Assembly (NCBI RefSeq): GCF_001625215.2 | Contig: NC_030386.2 | Coordinates: 20,492,545 to 20,556,544 of the forward strand | Direction: 5' to 3' | Length of the DNA: 64,000 nt | Source of the DNA: Daucus carota subsp. sativus | Taxonomy: Eukaryota; Streptophyta; Magnoliopsida; Apiales; Apiaceae | In this document: one piece after another, positions 52,906 to 63,170 of the stretch | Layout of the letters: every line of letters starts with the position of its first letter | Numbering within the stretch: position 1 is the stretch's first letter | The notes under the pieces: generated by a model | Seen by the model: the letters and a program-made list of their open reading frames with translations, nothing else | What the model was told of the DNA's origin: nothing | Database searches by the model: none | Position numbers and translations under genes: made by a program

Positions 52906-54137
52906 GAGTTAATTGCATTTCACACCCCTGCACTTGGGCCCAAAAACACTTTAGTATGCAAACTTTCGATAATTGCATTACGCCATCCACTGGTATTTTG
53001 TGCGCGGCAATATGCACCCTTTCCGTCAACCTCCGTTAAATATTCATGTTTAACGTTGGAAAATCAACTTTTTAACTATCTTCTTCCCCATTTTACTTTA
53101 TATAAACCCTAATCTCATGTTCATTAGCCCTAATTTACTGTAATATTACACGCTGCAACAACGTTGCTGATGATGAGGGGAGAATGAAGAGGGCATTGGT
53201 GATTCAAATGATTCTATAACCTTTTCTGTGGGCGATACTACTATTTCCGAGGTGAATAGTCCTGTGATTCTGGATTTTCTGAGAATTTGCTGACTCCAGT
53301 TGAGAATCTTAATCAATGGAAAGCTGCAAATTCAAAGGGGTTGTAACCTCGCTTTATTGTGTGTCCTGTGGTTTTGTCTTGTTGTGAATTCTGCAAGCAG
53401 TGTGTGTGTTTTAATTGTTATGAGCATTGAATGTGTTATGTGGAAGAGGGTTGTGATATGAGTGTGTTTGTTGAAACAGAACTTATGAGTAAACAAAAGG
53501 AAAGATGCCCAAGTATTCTTTCGCAGTATACATGAGATGAATTACAAGTTGCAGTACTATGTCCTCACACTAACATGCTACATGTCCATGAAATCATAAA
53601 CTGTCATTCTATTCTTCCAAAATCTTGATGACTCAACTCATTAGTAATCAGACTAAAAAAACTGCAAAAGCAAATGGTCTCAGATTATACAATGTTAAAG
53701 CATCAAACTATAATAGGCAAATAGCTCTCTCATAAGCAAATGGCTGATGACATTGCAGATTGAGGGAATTAAGTACATCTGAAATTGGGAAATTAGTAGC
53801 GATGAGGGGTTGTGACTCGGACCAGTGAGGTTAGGCCAGAGCTTCTACAGGGTACTTTCAAGTGTGCCTCGCCTAGCTAGAAAGTCGCCAAGACGAAACC
53901 CTGGGTGAATTCAATTTATTAAACTGTCTAATTAACCCATTAATAATGGGTTTGTATTTTAATTTTTTTATATACCACAATTGCCCTCAATTTTTTAACG
54001 ATACCGTTAACTTTTGACGGAAGGGATGCATATTGTTGCGCACAAAATACCAGTGAGTGCCGAAGTGCAATTATCTAAAATTTGCATACCAAAGTGCTTT
54101 TGACCCCAAGTGTAGGAGTGTGAAATGCAATTAACTC
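52906..54137. mobile_element. Mutator-like element (MULE) with long terminal inverted repeats
   Basis: Left start GAGTTAATTGCATTTCACAC; right start (reversed) GAGTTAATTGCATTTCACAC. The repeats extend about 140 bp with shared landmarks: CACTTGGG, GCACTTT(A/G)GTATGCAAA, CACTGGTATTTTGTGCGC, CAATATGCA, TTCCGTCAA. The flanking 9-mers TTAAGAAAA and TTAAAACAA agree at 7 of 9 positions, the target size for Mutator. The 950-bp interior has no transposase; a stretch near 53340-53440 reads RFIVCPVVLSCCEFCKQCVCFNCYE, which could be a captured Cys-rich piece, but I cannot show it. Confidence 0.9.
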
Positions 54138-54791
54138 TTAAAACAAACAATCACTACATGTATCTCCAAAACCCATTTGGGCCGGAGTTAGGGAACAGAA
54201 AATAATCCACATGGAGATCGGACCGGTGATGGGAATTGGGTATAGATTTGGGGATAAGGTATAACCCTCCCCAGTCTCGAAATGATTCGATGCACATCCC
54301 TAGTTATCGCTTGCTATTTTTACATCAATTTATAACACATAAATTATAATTTATTATCATTTTATTTTTATTGATAATTTTTCTCTAAATTATAAATTAT
54401 CAATATACTTTTTCAAACTTATTGAAATTATAAATTATCAATATACTTTTTCAAACTTATTGAAATTGATGAATATAATATGTATTTTTTTAAGCAACCT
54501 AAATAACCACTAAATTTCCATGGTTTGAAGATAAGATGATAAGAGAGCACCTGTCCATGGTTTGACAACCAGGCATGCGTCGGTGCCAACTTTTGTACAA
54601 ACAAGAGATGGTTATATTTCTGGAAATAATCTTTCCATTTCTCACAAACATATATAAACATGTAGGAAATTTCTGCAAATAATCTCTCCATTTCTCACAA
54701 ACATGTATCGATATGCAGGAAATTTCGAGTCACTTCATTAAATTATACTATACGTGGAAAGTGATCGCACTAAAGATTTATTATAACGAAT

Positions 54792-54976
54792 TTTCTATGG
54801 TGTGCCCATGGGCACACATTAGTCCCTAACTCCCATGAAAATACTAGCTTTTGATTGGTGGATGGATAATAAATGTTGATGGCCCCCCTGCATTTACACC
54901 AATTCCACCAATCAAATGAAGCCATTTTCATGAGAGTTGGTGCTTATTGTGTGCCCTTGGGCACACATTAGAAAGA
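54792..54976. mobile_element. Short MITE with GTGTGCCCATGGGCACAC ends
   Basis: About 185 bp. Both ends carry the near-palindrome TGTGCCC(A/T)(T/A)GGGCACA, then (C/A)CCAACTC(T/C)CATGAAAAT in inverted orientation (TIR about 50 bp). Almost all of the element is terminal repeat plus the pair ATTGGTGG/CCACCAAT, so it can fold end to end. Confidence 0.8.
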
Positions 54977-55167
54977 CCGTTATTATAATATGTATACGAA
55001 TACTATGAGACCTACCAGAAACCTCGAAATATATAGACACCTACCTTGAAATTACATGCAAGTGGTCCAATCCAAGCAACCTGACCAACCCAGTTCAATA
55101 CGTTTGGTGCTGACCCTGATTACAACTCTAATTTCAAGTTTTTATTTTAGAAAATTTAGGAAGATTA

Positions 55168-55752
55168 TGCTGAGCGTGATCAATCCAAGTGACAGATAAA
55201 AGAAGATTTTTCTTACATATAAGTAATCAAAAAACTTTATTAATATGTGGCATTTTGGGAGGAGCTCGAAAAAAATCTGTGCGGTGACCATCCATATCGG
55301 TTAACGGTGTTACGTGCCCTAACAAGTGACATCATAGTCAGGTTAAGAAATTAATCCTGAGATTACGGGTTGCAGTTGCTTGATGTGGGAGGCTCTCCGA
55401 AGATGTTGATTGGACGTCTTGAACAACTTATGTCGAAAGTTTTCCTTATTAAGGTGGTCGGACGGCGTGTCTTGCAAGATGAGGAACAGATGAACAGCGG
55501 CAGTATAAGAATCACAAGATTAGTGCTTCTTGAATTGAGGAGAGATTGTTGAGTAGGGGTCAACCCAAGTCCCACATCAGAAAAATAAAAAAGATTTTTC
55601 TTGAATTGAATACAAGTACTCAAAGAACTGCATTAGTACGAGACCTTTTGGGAGGAGCCCGAAAAAAATTTAAGCGGGTTTGGTCACGACACAAAACGGA
55701 CAATATCAAATATCATACTAATGCTGAGTTAACGGGTGTTGCGCACCCAACA
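55168..55752 (+). mobile_element. Complete TRIM retrotransposon
   Basis: 5' LTR 55168-55324 (TGCTGAGCGTGATCAATCC ... CCCTAACA), a degraded initiator-Met primer site at about 55327 (TGACATCATAGTC), a non-coding internal part of about 220 bp, a purine-rich tract TTGAGGAGAGAT just before the 3' LTR, and the 3' LTR 55547-55752 (TGTTGAGTAGGGGTCAACCC ... GTTGCGCACCCAACA). Flanks GATTA and TATTA are a likely 5-bp target duplication with one change. Total 585 bp. The two LTRs are quite diverged, so it is old. Same family as 32911-33456. Confidence 0.85.
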
Positions 55753-55984
55753 TATTAGAGTAACTAATCTTTTCTTCTTCTTTTTCTGAGCACTCCTTTT
55801 ATCCTTTCACCCGTCTATCCCGTCAGTTTTACACAATTTAATATATTTCTAAAATAATAAAATTTTATAATATAAAAATTTAACTACATCGGTTACTTTT
55901 CCATTATACTCATTTTATATATTAAATATTAGTTGGTCTTATCATTTCATCCAATTTCTTTGCAATTCTTGACTAAATTATGAT

Positions 55985-56826
55985 GGTGTTTGGGAAAGGG
56001 AACTTCTGGGCTTAAAAGCCCAGAAGCCAACTTCGTCTTTTGTACTAACCGTTTGGCAGTTCATCTCAAACACCTAAAAAAAGCACAAAAAGTCCGGAAG
56101 AAGAAGCTACTGAACGTGGCTTTTTTCGTTGCTCAGCTTATCCTTCTTTCATATGCTGCTTCCTTTTTTATTTTTTTTGTTTACTTTTTATTCCTCTGCT
56201 TCATGTTATCTCCTTCTAGATGTGATTGAATATATGGTTTTTTTATTTAAATTTTTATTTTCAATTTTATAAAATACTCAAATATATTTATATCATAAAT
56301 TAATATTTATATAAATTTTTAAACACACTTATAGATCACCTAAATGTGAGACATTTTAGTCCATTACGATATATAGTTTCGAATCATAATTTCACTTATT
56401 TAAGTTATTAATTGTGAATAAATTATAATAATAGAAGTTTGGTTAAATCTTTTCATTTATTCCTGAATTATATTTTTACTATAATTTTAAGAAATAAATA
56501 AATGAAAGCAAAAGTTCTATCATAATGAGAGACAAAGCAAACCGTAAATCATTTTCTATATAATATAAATATTAATTTAATATAATATTTTCATCAATTT
56601 TTCTCAATTTATTTCGTAAATAACAAATAATTATATTACAAAACTACGAAACTATACCAACTTATAAGTTAAGTCATCCAAACACTTAAAAAACTTATAA
56701 AACTTATAAGTCACGGTATCCAAACACTTATAATAGCTTATAAGTCTAAACCAACTTCTCATTTTTAATCCACTTCTTTATTTTAAGCAATAAGTCACTT
56801 CTTTTGAGCCCAGCCAAACGGCCCCT
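55985..56826. mobile_element. Degenerate MITE with GG(T/C)GTTTGG ends
   Basis: The left end GGTGTTTGGGAAAGGGAACTTCTGGGCTTAAAAGCCC-like sequence and the right end, reversed as TAGGGGCCGTTTGGCTGGGC, are an imperfect inverted pair; the interior includes repeated CTTATAAGT motifs. The right end is also found, in the opposite orientation, at 60719-60860. Confidence 0.5.
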
Positions 56827-57180
56827 ATATTTTTTTCTTAATCTCTAGTGTTTCACCCCATACATTGTTTCATGAGAGGGAAGAAGTTGTATTTTTCAAA
56901 TTTAATGACCATGAATTTAGGCAGGAATTTTGTTGTTGTACTAAACAAAATACTCTGCTTTCTGAGACAAAAGCAGAGTTATTTTGCTCATTCATGTCGG
57001 ATTCACAGACCTCCTTTTGACCAACACAGTGCCATGTCCACTAATAATTAGAGGGCTGTGGAACTTAAAGTTCTTCATTAGTAGTATATTCTTCCATAAT
57101 CTCGCGAGGACGCACTCAATAGCAGCCTGGTCTACATAATTGGACAGATTATCATTATTTATATCAAGATCATATTATAC

Positions 57181-57525
57181 ATGGGTTTGAGCTGTTCGCG
57201 AACAAGCTCGAACTCGGCTCGATAAAAACTCGGTTCGGCTCGGTTCATTAAGAGCTCGAGCTCGAACACACTAAAAATTTTATTTGGTTTGCTATTTTAA
57301 GAGTAAAGTAGCGGTTTGACCTTATTTTTCTCTATTCGGCTCAGCTCGGCTCGGCTCGTATTTGTTCGTGAACAAGCTCGTGTTCGGCTTGTTAGTTAAC
57401 GAGCTCGAGTTCGAACATATTTTTTTGTTCGATAAGAAAGCTCGGTTCGGCTCGGTTCGATTGGAAAAAATTTAAAGTTTGACTCAGGCCGGTCCAAACT
57501 CGACTCGGCTCTGTTCACGCCCTAG
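57181..57525. mobile_element. hAT-like MITE rich in GAGCTCGAGCTCG/CGGCTCGGCTCG
   Basis: Starts GGGTTTGAGCTGTTCGCGAAC and ends GGCTCTGTTCACGCCCTAGG; opposite-strand reading of the end (CCTAGGGCGTGAAC) is the usual plant hAT pattern. Many GTTCG/CGAAC and CTCGG repeats lie between. Confidence 0.6.
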
Positions 57526-57931
57526 GTTTGGATCCCACCCCGACGATAACATACAATTGGCACATCGTATTATAAAACAATTTTTTTAGTTGAAAAACTA
57601 TCCGATATCATTAATCTTAAATGTATAATATAAATATTATCTTTCAGCGGAAAAATCACTGAGAGAGCAGAATTTTTAACCTGCGAACTGCTCTGTATCC
57701 GCTGTGATCATACGTATGTATGCATATATGACATGTGTATGTATAGTGACCGAAACAAGTCCAGCTGGTCTGGCCATGTTTTGGTATTTTGTTTTCACAA
57801 GTCCCTGTCACTATCTTTACTTACTCCAACAAACAAAAGCTAGTGACTAGTTTTATAAGTTTCCGAGGAACAGAACCGAAATTCTTTCTTGTTTTGCATT
57901 CTTGAATACTTGCAAGTTAAGGAAGAGCAGA

Positions 57932-59479
57932 ATGAATGATGGTGGTGAGGTGGTGGGAAATATGAAAGAGAATACTAACAATGGGGTGAATATAGAAAAG
58001 ATAGATTATGTGTACAAGGTTGTGGTCATTGGCGACTCTGCAGTGGGGAAGACTCAGATTTTGTCAAGGTTTACCAAGAATGACTTCTGTTTGGACTCTA
58101 AATCAACCATCGGTGTTGAGTTCCAGACCAGGACTCTTACTATCAACTCCAAGCTCATCAAGGCTCAGATCTGGGACACTGCTGGCCAGGAAAGGTATAT
58201 TCTGTTCTCTCATTTTTATTTATCTTACACTAGTCGGTTTAGAGTTCACGAGACATTAGTCAAAATCAATTAGAACCCTTGAACGTCGGACTCTTAGTTG
58301 TAGGTTTTGTCCCCCAGTAGTTAGAGGTACGGCTTGGTGTATGAAATGACATGAAAATGTAGAGTTGTCTTTTTGTTAAGGGTCGCGGTCCTTGGCAAGT
58401 GACTGCCGGGACGCGTTATACAAGCTATTGATTTTTGACTGTCGAATGAATATCCAGCAGTCAGGCGTTAAAAAACGCCAGAGATCCCTCGTCGAGTAAT
58501 TAAAAAGCGTTGGAAATGTAAAAATTTTGTTATATCCTGATCGGTGGACATGTCTCTGGCAGTCGCTTGCCAAGGACCGCGACCCTTTCTATAATTCCTA
58601 GCTCCGTCTGATAATATATATACACTCAGTATTATTTCAAATTTATTTCACCTGATAAATGAAATCGAAGCAGTTTAATCAGGTCCATTTAATCTGAGAC
58701 ATAACTCATCAGATTGCATGAATCTCTGCACTCTTTTTCTCAGTGCTGCTTTTGATCAAGGGCCAGTTTGATATGATTTCATCGATGTTATGATCTAAAT
58801 GGCATTACTAATTGAATTTTAACGTTTTTATAAAGTGCCTGTTTATGCATAAGCTGGACATGATGTTTTCTTTTTTTTGACGAAGCTGGACATGATGTTA
58901 ATTGTTGTTTGTTCTAAATGAGAACAAATGAAGTCAAATCTGACTATAATGTGTTAATAACCACATGGACAATTAATTCAATATCAGTTTCTATATGTTC
59001 CCTTCACTTAAAACTTGCAAACTGGAAACAGGTATAGAGCAGTGACAAGTGCATACTACAGGGGAGCACTAGGAGCCATGTTGGTATACGACGTCACCAA
59101 GCGACAAACGTTTGATCATGTGGCAAGATGGGTGGAAGAACTCCGAGCTCATGCTGACAACACCATAGTGATCATGTTAATTGGCAATAAAGCTGATCTC
59201 GTAGACCTCAGGGTCGTGCCCACAGAAGATGCAATAGAGTTTGCAGAGGATCAAGGCCTATATTTCTTCGAGACATCAGCTCTCAATGGTGACAATGTGG
59301 AAGCTGCATTTTTTAAGCTGCTAGAGGAAATATACAAAGTTGTGTCCAAGAAAGCCTTGGATTGTGGTGATGGTAAAGCTAATGGTACTAATCTTAGAGG
59401 CTCTACTATTGATGTTATCTCCGGCTCCAAGGATTTTGAAGTGAGTGAATTGAAAAAATCGTCGACGTGCTCTTGTTGA
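57932..59479 (+). CDS. RABA4: RAB small GTPase of the RABA4 (Rab11) group
   Basis: Vesicle-traffic switch at trans-Golgi and secretory compartments. Exons 57932-58194 and 59032-59479, 236 aa; the junction splits Arg88 and follows the usual RABA intron position. P-loop GDSAVGKT at 34-41; [12 protein letters not shown] (switch I with Thr59); WDTAGQER at 81-88 with catalytic Gln86; NKAD at 140-143; ETSAL near 167-171. The C-terminus ends CSC (234-236), a double-geranylgeranylation motif. [25 protein letters not shown] and [24 protein letters not shown] point to RABA4. Compared with usual members it has a longer acidic/Asn-rich head (about 22 residues) and a variable tail lacking the common GG-CC form. 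The 837-bp intron carries a MITE hairpin. Confidence 0.95.
58378..58587. mobile_element. MITE hairpin inside the RABA4 intron
   Basis: The left AAGGGTCGCGGTCCTTGGCA pairs with the right TGCCAAGGACCGCGACCCTT perfectly over 20 bp, and the arms continue with AGTGACTGCC against GGCAGTCGCT. About 210 bp in total with no ORF. The transcript of this intron would fold into a long-stem hairpin. Confidence 0.85.
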
Positions 59480-59904
59480 TCTCACAGCTTTTTGTCATTT
59501 TAAGAAAGAATGCTTTTATAGTAGTTATTGTGAGGATGGCGCGACCATTGAAGGAACATTTTCCGGTTGATGTGAGTTGGATATGATCAGTACATTGCTG
59601 GAAAGCTTGATTTATGTTGTGCTTGTTCTCTCAATCTCAGAAATATGTTCACTTCAACACATGGATCATGTATTATAGTTGCAATTTGTTCTACCATAGT
59701 ACCATACAATGCTCTTGTGAACATGAAAAGCTATTCTTACTTTGCTGTGAACCCCAAGTAGTTTCTTAAGGCACTAGTTTATCATCTTACCAAAATTGCT
59801 TCAGTAAATTTACTAATTCTCAGAACATTATCTACAAATCTAATCACAGTCCCTCGCCTGTTACATAAATTTAAAAAAATGATACGAAGTATCTGGCCAC
59901 ATGT
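59480..59904. other. RABA4 3' UTR and spacer
   Basis: No ORF or repeat recognised. Confidence 0.4.
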
Positions 59905-60180
59905 CACTACAACAAGGATGGGCTATTGCGACGGAGTTAATACAAAGGATCCGTCCTAATTGCCTCGACCGCGATGTGTTGGAAAATAATGGTGTACCAG
60001 CGAAGTTATCACAAAATATGCGTAGACCCTCCACTGTGTGTCAAAGTGAAAAATAGAGGAAATTTCAAAGGACTCAGTTGCAAAAACTGAATTTAAAGGT
60101 CTCATGTTATGAACATATAATTTTTGTAAGAGATGAGCACATTCGATTTTCACTACCGTTCCAAACGCATCTCAGCTATC
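59905..60180 (+). mobile_element. Possible CACTA transposon end
   Basis: CACTACAACAAGGATGGGCTATTGCGACGG has the CACTA terminus followed by GCGACGGA-type subterminal repeats. The opposite TAGTG end was not found, so only one end, or a relic, is present. Confidence 0.4.
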
Positions 60181-60718
60181 TAAGTGCCGAATACCCATTA
60201 TAAATATGTCGAAAGTGTTGTTGATGTAATATTCTCAAATCTTCCAACCATAAAGTTCATTTTAACACAACCACCACATCAAATAAAGCGACACATTTCG
60301 CACAAAACGAGACACTCAAACACAAATAATAACTCAAACATAACGAAATGAAAAAATCGAGTTTTGTCGATTTTATTAAAGAAGAAACAAACAAAAGAGA
60401 ATGTTTCTTAATAAAAGAATTGATAATAAGAGAAGAGAGGTGTTGTGTGGATAGAGAAGGGATAGTTAGAAATTCAGATTGGTATGAGAGAGAGAATTGA
60501 AATGGAAAGAAATGAGATAGAGATGGAGGTAGATGAGTAGAAGTTGTGGAGAGGGAAATGATGACCATTAAGATGAAAGGGAGATTGGGCGGCTGGTTGC
60601 CATTAGTGAGAAAATTTATCATCGACTTCTAACTTTAAGTCAGTTTCTGACTTATGGAAACCTTTATGTTTGAATAAGAATATTGCATAAAAATCTCACA
60701 CATTTTGAGTGTGTGACA
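60181..60718. other. Spacer without recognised features
   Basis: Includes a GA-rich stretch at 60420-60580. A 121-codon minus-strand frame at 60257-60622 is its low-complexity complement. Confidence 0.4.
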
Positions 60719-60860
60719 TAGGGGCCGCTTGGCTTAACTAAAAAAAAAAATATTTATTGTTTAAGTGAAGAAGTAGATTATAAGTGATAAGTGAGTCTGT
60801 AAGTCTAAATGTAAAGACAACCACCCTATCTGTTACATAGGGATGATAACTCAACAATAG
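60719..60860. mobile_element. Partial copy of the GGGGCCG(T/C)TTGGCT-end MITE
   Basis: TAGGGGCCGCTTGGCTTAAC followed by AAGTGAAGAAGTAGATTATAAGT matches the reversed right end of the element at 55985-56826. No partner end is seen. Confidence 0.45.
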
Positions 60861-61404
60861 AACAGGACAAGTAAATAACACTACGCCTGCACCGGAATCG
60901 GAAAATACGAAGACAAAGGTTGAAGAAGCCATCTACAGTCTTGAAGGAATAAGTTCACTGGAAGAAGTTCATTAATATGTTCATGCCTCAGTGAAGAATA
61001 AAGATTGAAGTATTCAAGATTGTGGAAGCAATGAAGATGTTGTCCAAGTACTCGAAAGATTTCGGTGCAACCCCTGAAGCAAGATATTTTTATATATCTT
61101 GGTTGGTTATTTATAATCAACAAACTGAAGCATAAACTAACCCGGAACCGACTGATCAATGTTTGCTGACAAAGACGATACAATGTTTAACTTCAGTGTT
61201 AGTCGCTTGTGAACCAGACCAGTGCACTAAGCGTCAACACGTACGGAGCTTTGCAAAGTATTTATCGATCGAAGAATTGATCCAGTCATATCAAGTCATT
61301 TGTTCCAAAGCCAAGCCAAGCCAAGTCAAATGCCAGCTATGCCAAAGCTTACTGCTCAAATGCCATATGTCAAAGCTTCCACAGAAAGCCATATCAGGAA
61401 GTGA

Positions 61405-61895
61405 CATTTTATATATGTGTGCACTTATATATTTGTATATGTACAAATATAATTATATATGTATATATGTATATTTAATTAAATATAATATATATAATAT
61501 ATATGTATATATGTTTTTAAACATATGTATATGTATATTTATATGTATATATATTTAAATAAATATATATGTATATAGTATATGTATTTATATTTTATAT
61601 AAACACTTATATATTTAAGTGTATATATATATATATTATATTATGTGCATAAATATGTATATATTTATATCCATAAGTAATTATATATATATCCCTATAT
61701 ATATTTATATTTATATTTACATATAACTTTATGTATATTATATATATTTAAATATATGAGAATATATTTAAATATATGTATATATACATATTACTATATG
61801 TTTATATAAATATTATTTATATACATTTATATATATATCTTTATTTATACATATATTTATATAATATTATGAATATAATATAATATAAATATATG
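61405..61895. repeat. TATATG/TATATA-rich low-complexity block
   Basis: About 490 bp of almost pure A/T with irregular ATATGTATAT units and few G or C. Too irregular to be one microsatellite. Confidence 0.85.
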
Positions 61896-61964
61896 GATGG
61901 AGCATACTCAAGTCAATCTCAGTCAAAGGAGTGATAACAAGGAAAGCTCTTACTATGTGAGGAA

Positions 61965-62540
61965 CAACATTTGACCGAAGTCAACAGCTCTTCCTCACTT
62001 AGAAAATTCTCTAAGTACCATCACAAGTGAAGACATGCACTCTTGAGGAGCAAACTTTGACCAAAGTCAAAGTTCGTCCCCAAGTGATGAGAGAGAATAA
62101 GGGAGCATCTTCACTATGGAGCTTGAATTGGACTTAGAATATTTTCTAAGTCACATACATACAACATGGGAGCAACTTCACTTGGAGACCAAACTTTGAC
62201 CAAGTCAAAGTTTGCGCCTCCAAGCCATTCCTTCAGTGGTACACTTTGGCTCATTTCTGGAAAATCTACTAAGGACATCTACACTGTACAAAGGCTTGGA
62301 GCGCAACATTTGACCCGGTCAAATGTTGCGCCTCCTATCTATCATCCATGGCGCAAGTTTGCCAATTCTTTATTTGGCTAAGTCACAGGCAACACAGTGG
62401 TGCTCGAGCGCAACCTTTGACCAAGTCAAAGGTTGCGACTCTGATTTGTCCAAAGCGCAACTTCAGCAATTTCTTCTAAGGCATGTATATGGAGCACTGT
62501 AGAGCGCAATGTTTGACCTGGTGGGCGCCAACTTTGACTC
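61965..62540. repeat. Array of W-box palindromes (TTTGACC/GGTCAAA)
   Basis: Palindromes at 62053-62074 (9-bp arms), 62190-62214 (arms CAAACTTTGAC), 62301-62331 (15-bp arms GCGCAACATTTGACC, 1-base loop) and 62409-62437 (arms CGCAACCTTTGAC), with weaker relatives near 61967 and 62502. Each gives two inverted TTGAC cores. The units share flanking words (GAGCGCAAC, GCGCCTCC, CTAAGTCAC, TTCTAAG), so they look like diverged repeats of about 95-140 bp. Confidence 0.85.
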
Positions 62541-62583
62541 TCACAGGTGGAACAACTGTTATATACATTTACATGTATATAAA

Positions 62584-62640
62584 GCGCAACTTTCATATAC
62601 ATATACTTATATATATATATATGTATATGAAAGTGGCGCC
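62584..62640. repeat. Hairpin with 17-bp arms
   Basis: ACTTTCATATACATATA (62589-62605) pairs with TATATGTATATGAAAGT (62618-62634); GCGC lies outside on the left and GGCGCC on the right. The loop is TA-rich. Confidence 0.85.
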
Positions 62641-62748
62641 ATCTCTTGTGCCTATTGGAGTTAGATTTATTTTCTTAAAACGAATCCGTCCAGGACGAAC
62701 TCAAGTCGTCCAGGACGAACTCGTTAACCATGGTTAGTTTATGAAAGC

Positions 62749-62758
62749 TTATAAATAT
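62749..62758 (+). promoter_or_regulatory. Candidate TATA box in the LTR
   Basis: TTATAAATATG lies downstream of the W-box array, about 400 bp before the LTR end, a sensible place for an LTR promoter. Confidence 0.5.
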
Positions 62759-63157
62759 GTGATTGTGGTTCTCACAATTTACAACATCCTTCGGGATGGA
62801 TGGCCAAGTGCTATGCACAAACTCTCTCAAATATACACATACCCTAGCCTAGTTTTGTACCATAAATATTTGTAGTGGATAGGGCTTGTAATATTTAGAG
62901 GAGTGGTCATTGTAGCCAACCTTCGGGTTTGGATTTGTAGCACCTTCGAGGTATTTATCAATATACAGATATACCTTGGAAAATATTGTGTGTTGGTTTA
63001 ATATTTTCATATCCTCAGAAACCGACCTAATAATTATCCGGAACACGAAACCCATTACAGGACTGCAATTTGTTTATCCGCAAGATTCGAAAGAATTTTA
63101 AATTGTAGTGAGTATCGTATTCAACCCCCCCTTCTACGATACTTTGGACCTAACAAT

Positions 63158-63170
63158 TGGTATCAGAGCC
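63158..63170 (+). other. Primer binding site for initiator Met-tRNA
   Basis: TGGTATCAGAGCC, the standard plant iMet primer site, two bases after CTAACA. Confidence 0.9.

Larger units (their letters stand above)
61197..63155 (+). repeat. Candidate long terminal repeat (5' LTR) of a Ty1/copia-like element
   Basis: Ends CCTAACA two bases before an initiator-Met primer site, so the 3' border is firm. The 5' border at TGTTAG (61197) is chosen because it mirrors CTAACA, giving about 1.96 kb; it could start elsewhere. It contains an AT-rich 500-bp zone, the W-box palindrome array, a hairpin, and TATAAAT at 62750. The second LTR is beyond the window, so this cannot be checked by alignment. Confidence 0.55.

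Noticed and set aside
61163-61558. 131-codon frame
   Set aside because: The second half is only the TATATG low-complexity block (Tyr/Ile/Cys repeats).
62166-62737. Short frames across the W-box palindrome array
   Set aside because: They follow repeat units in different phases and are not conserved between units, so the array is not coding.
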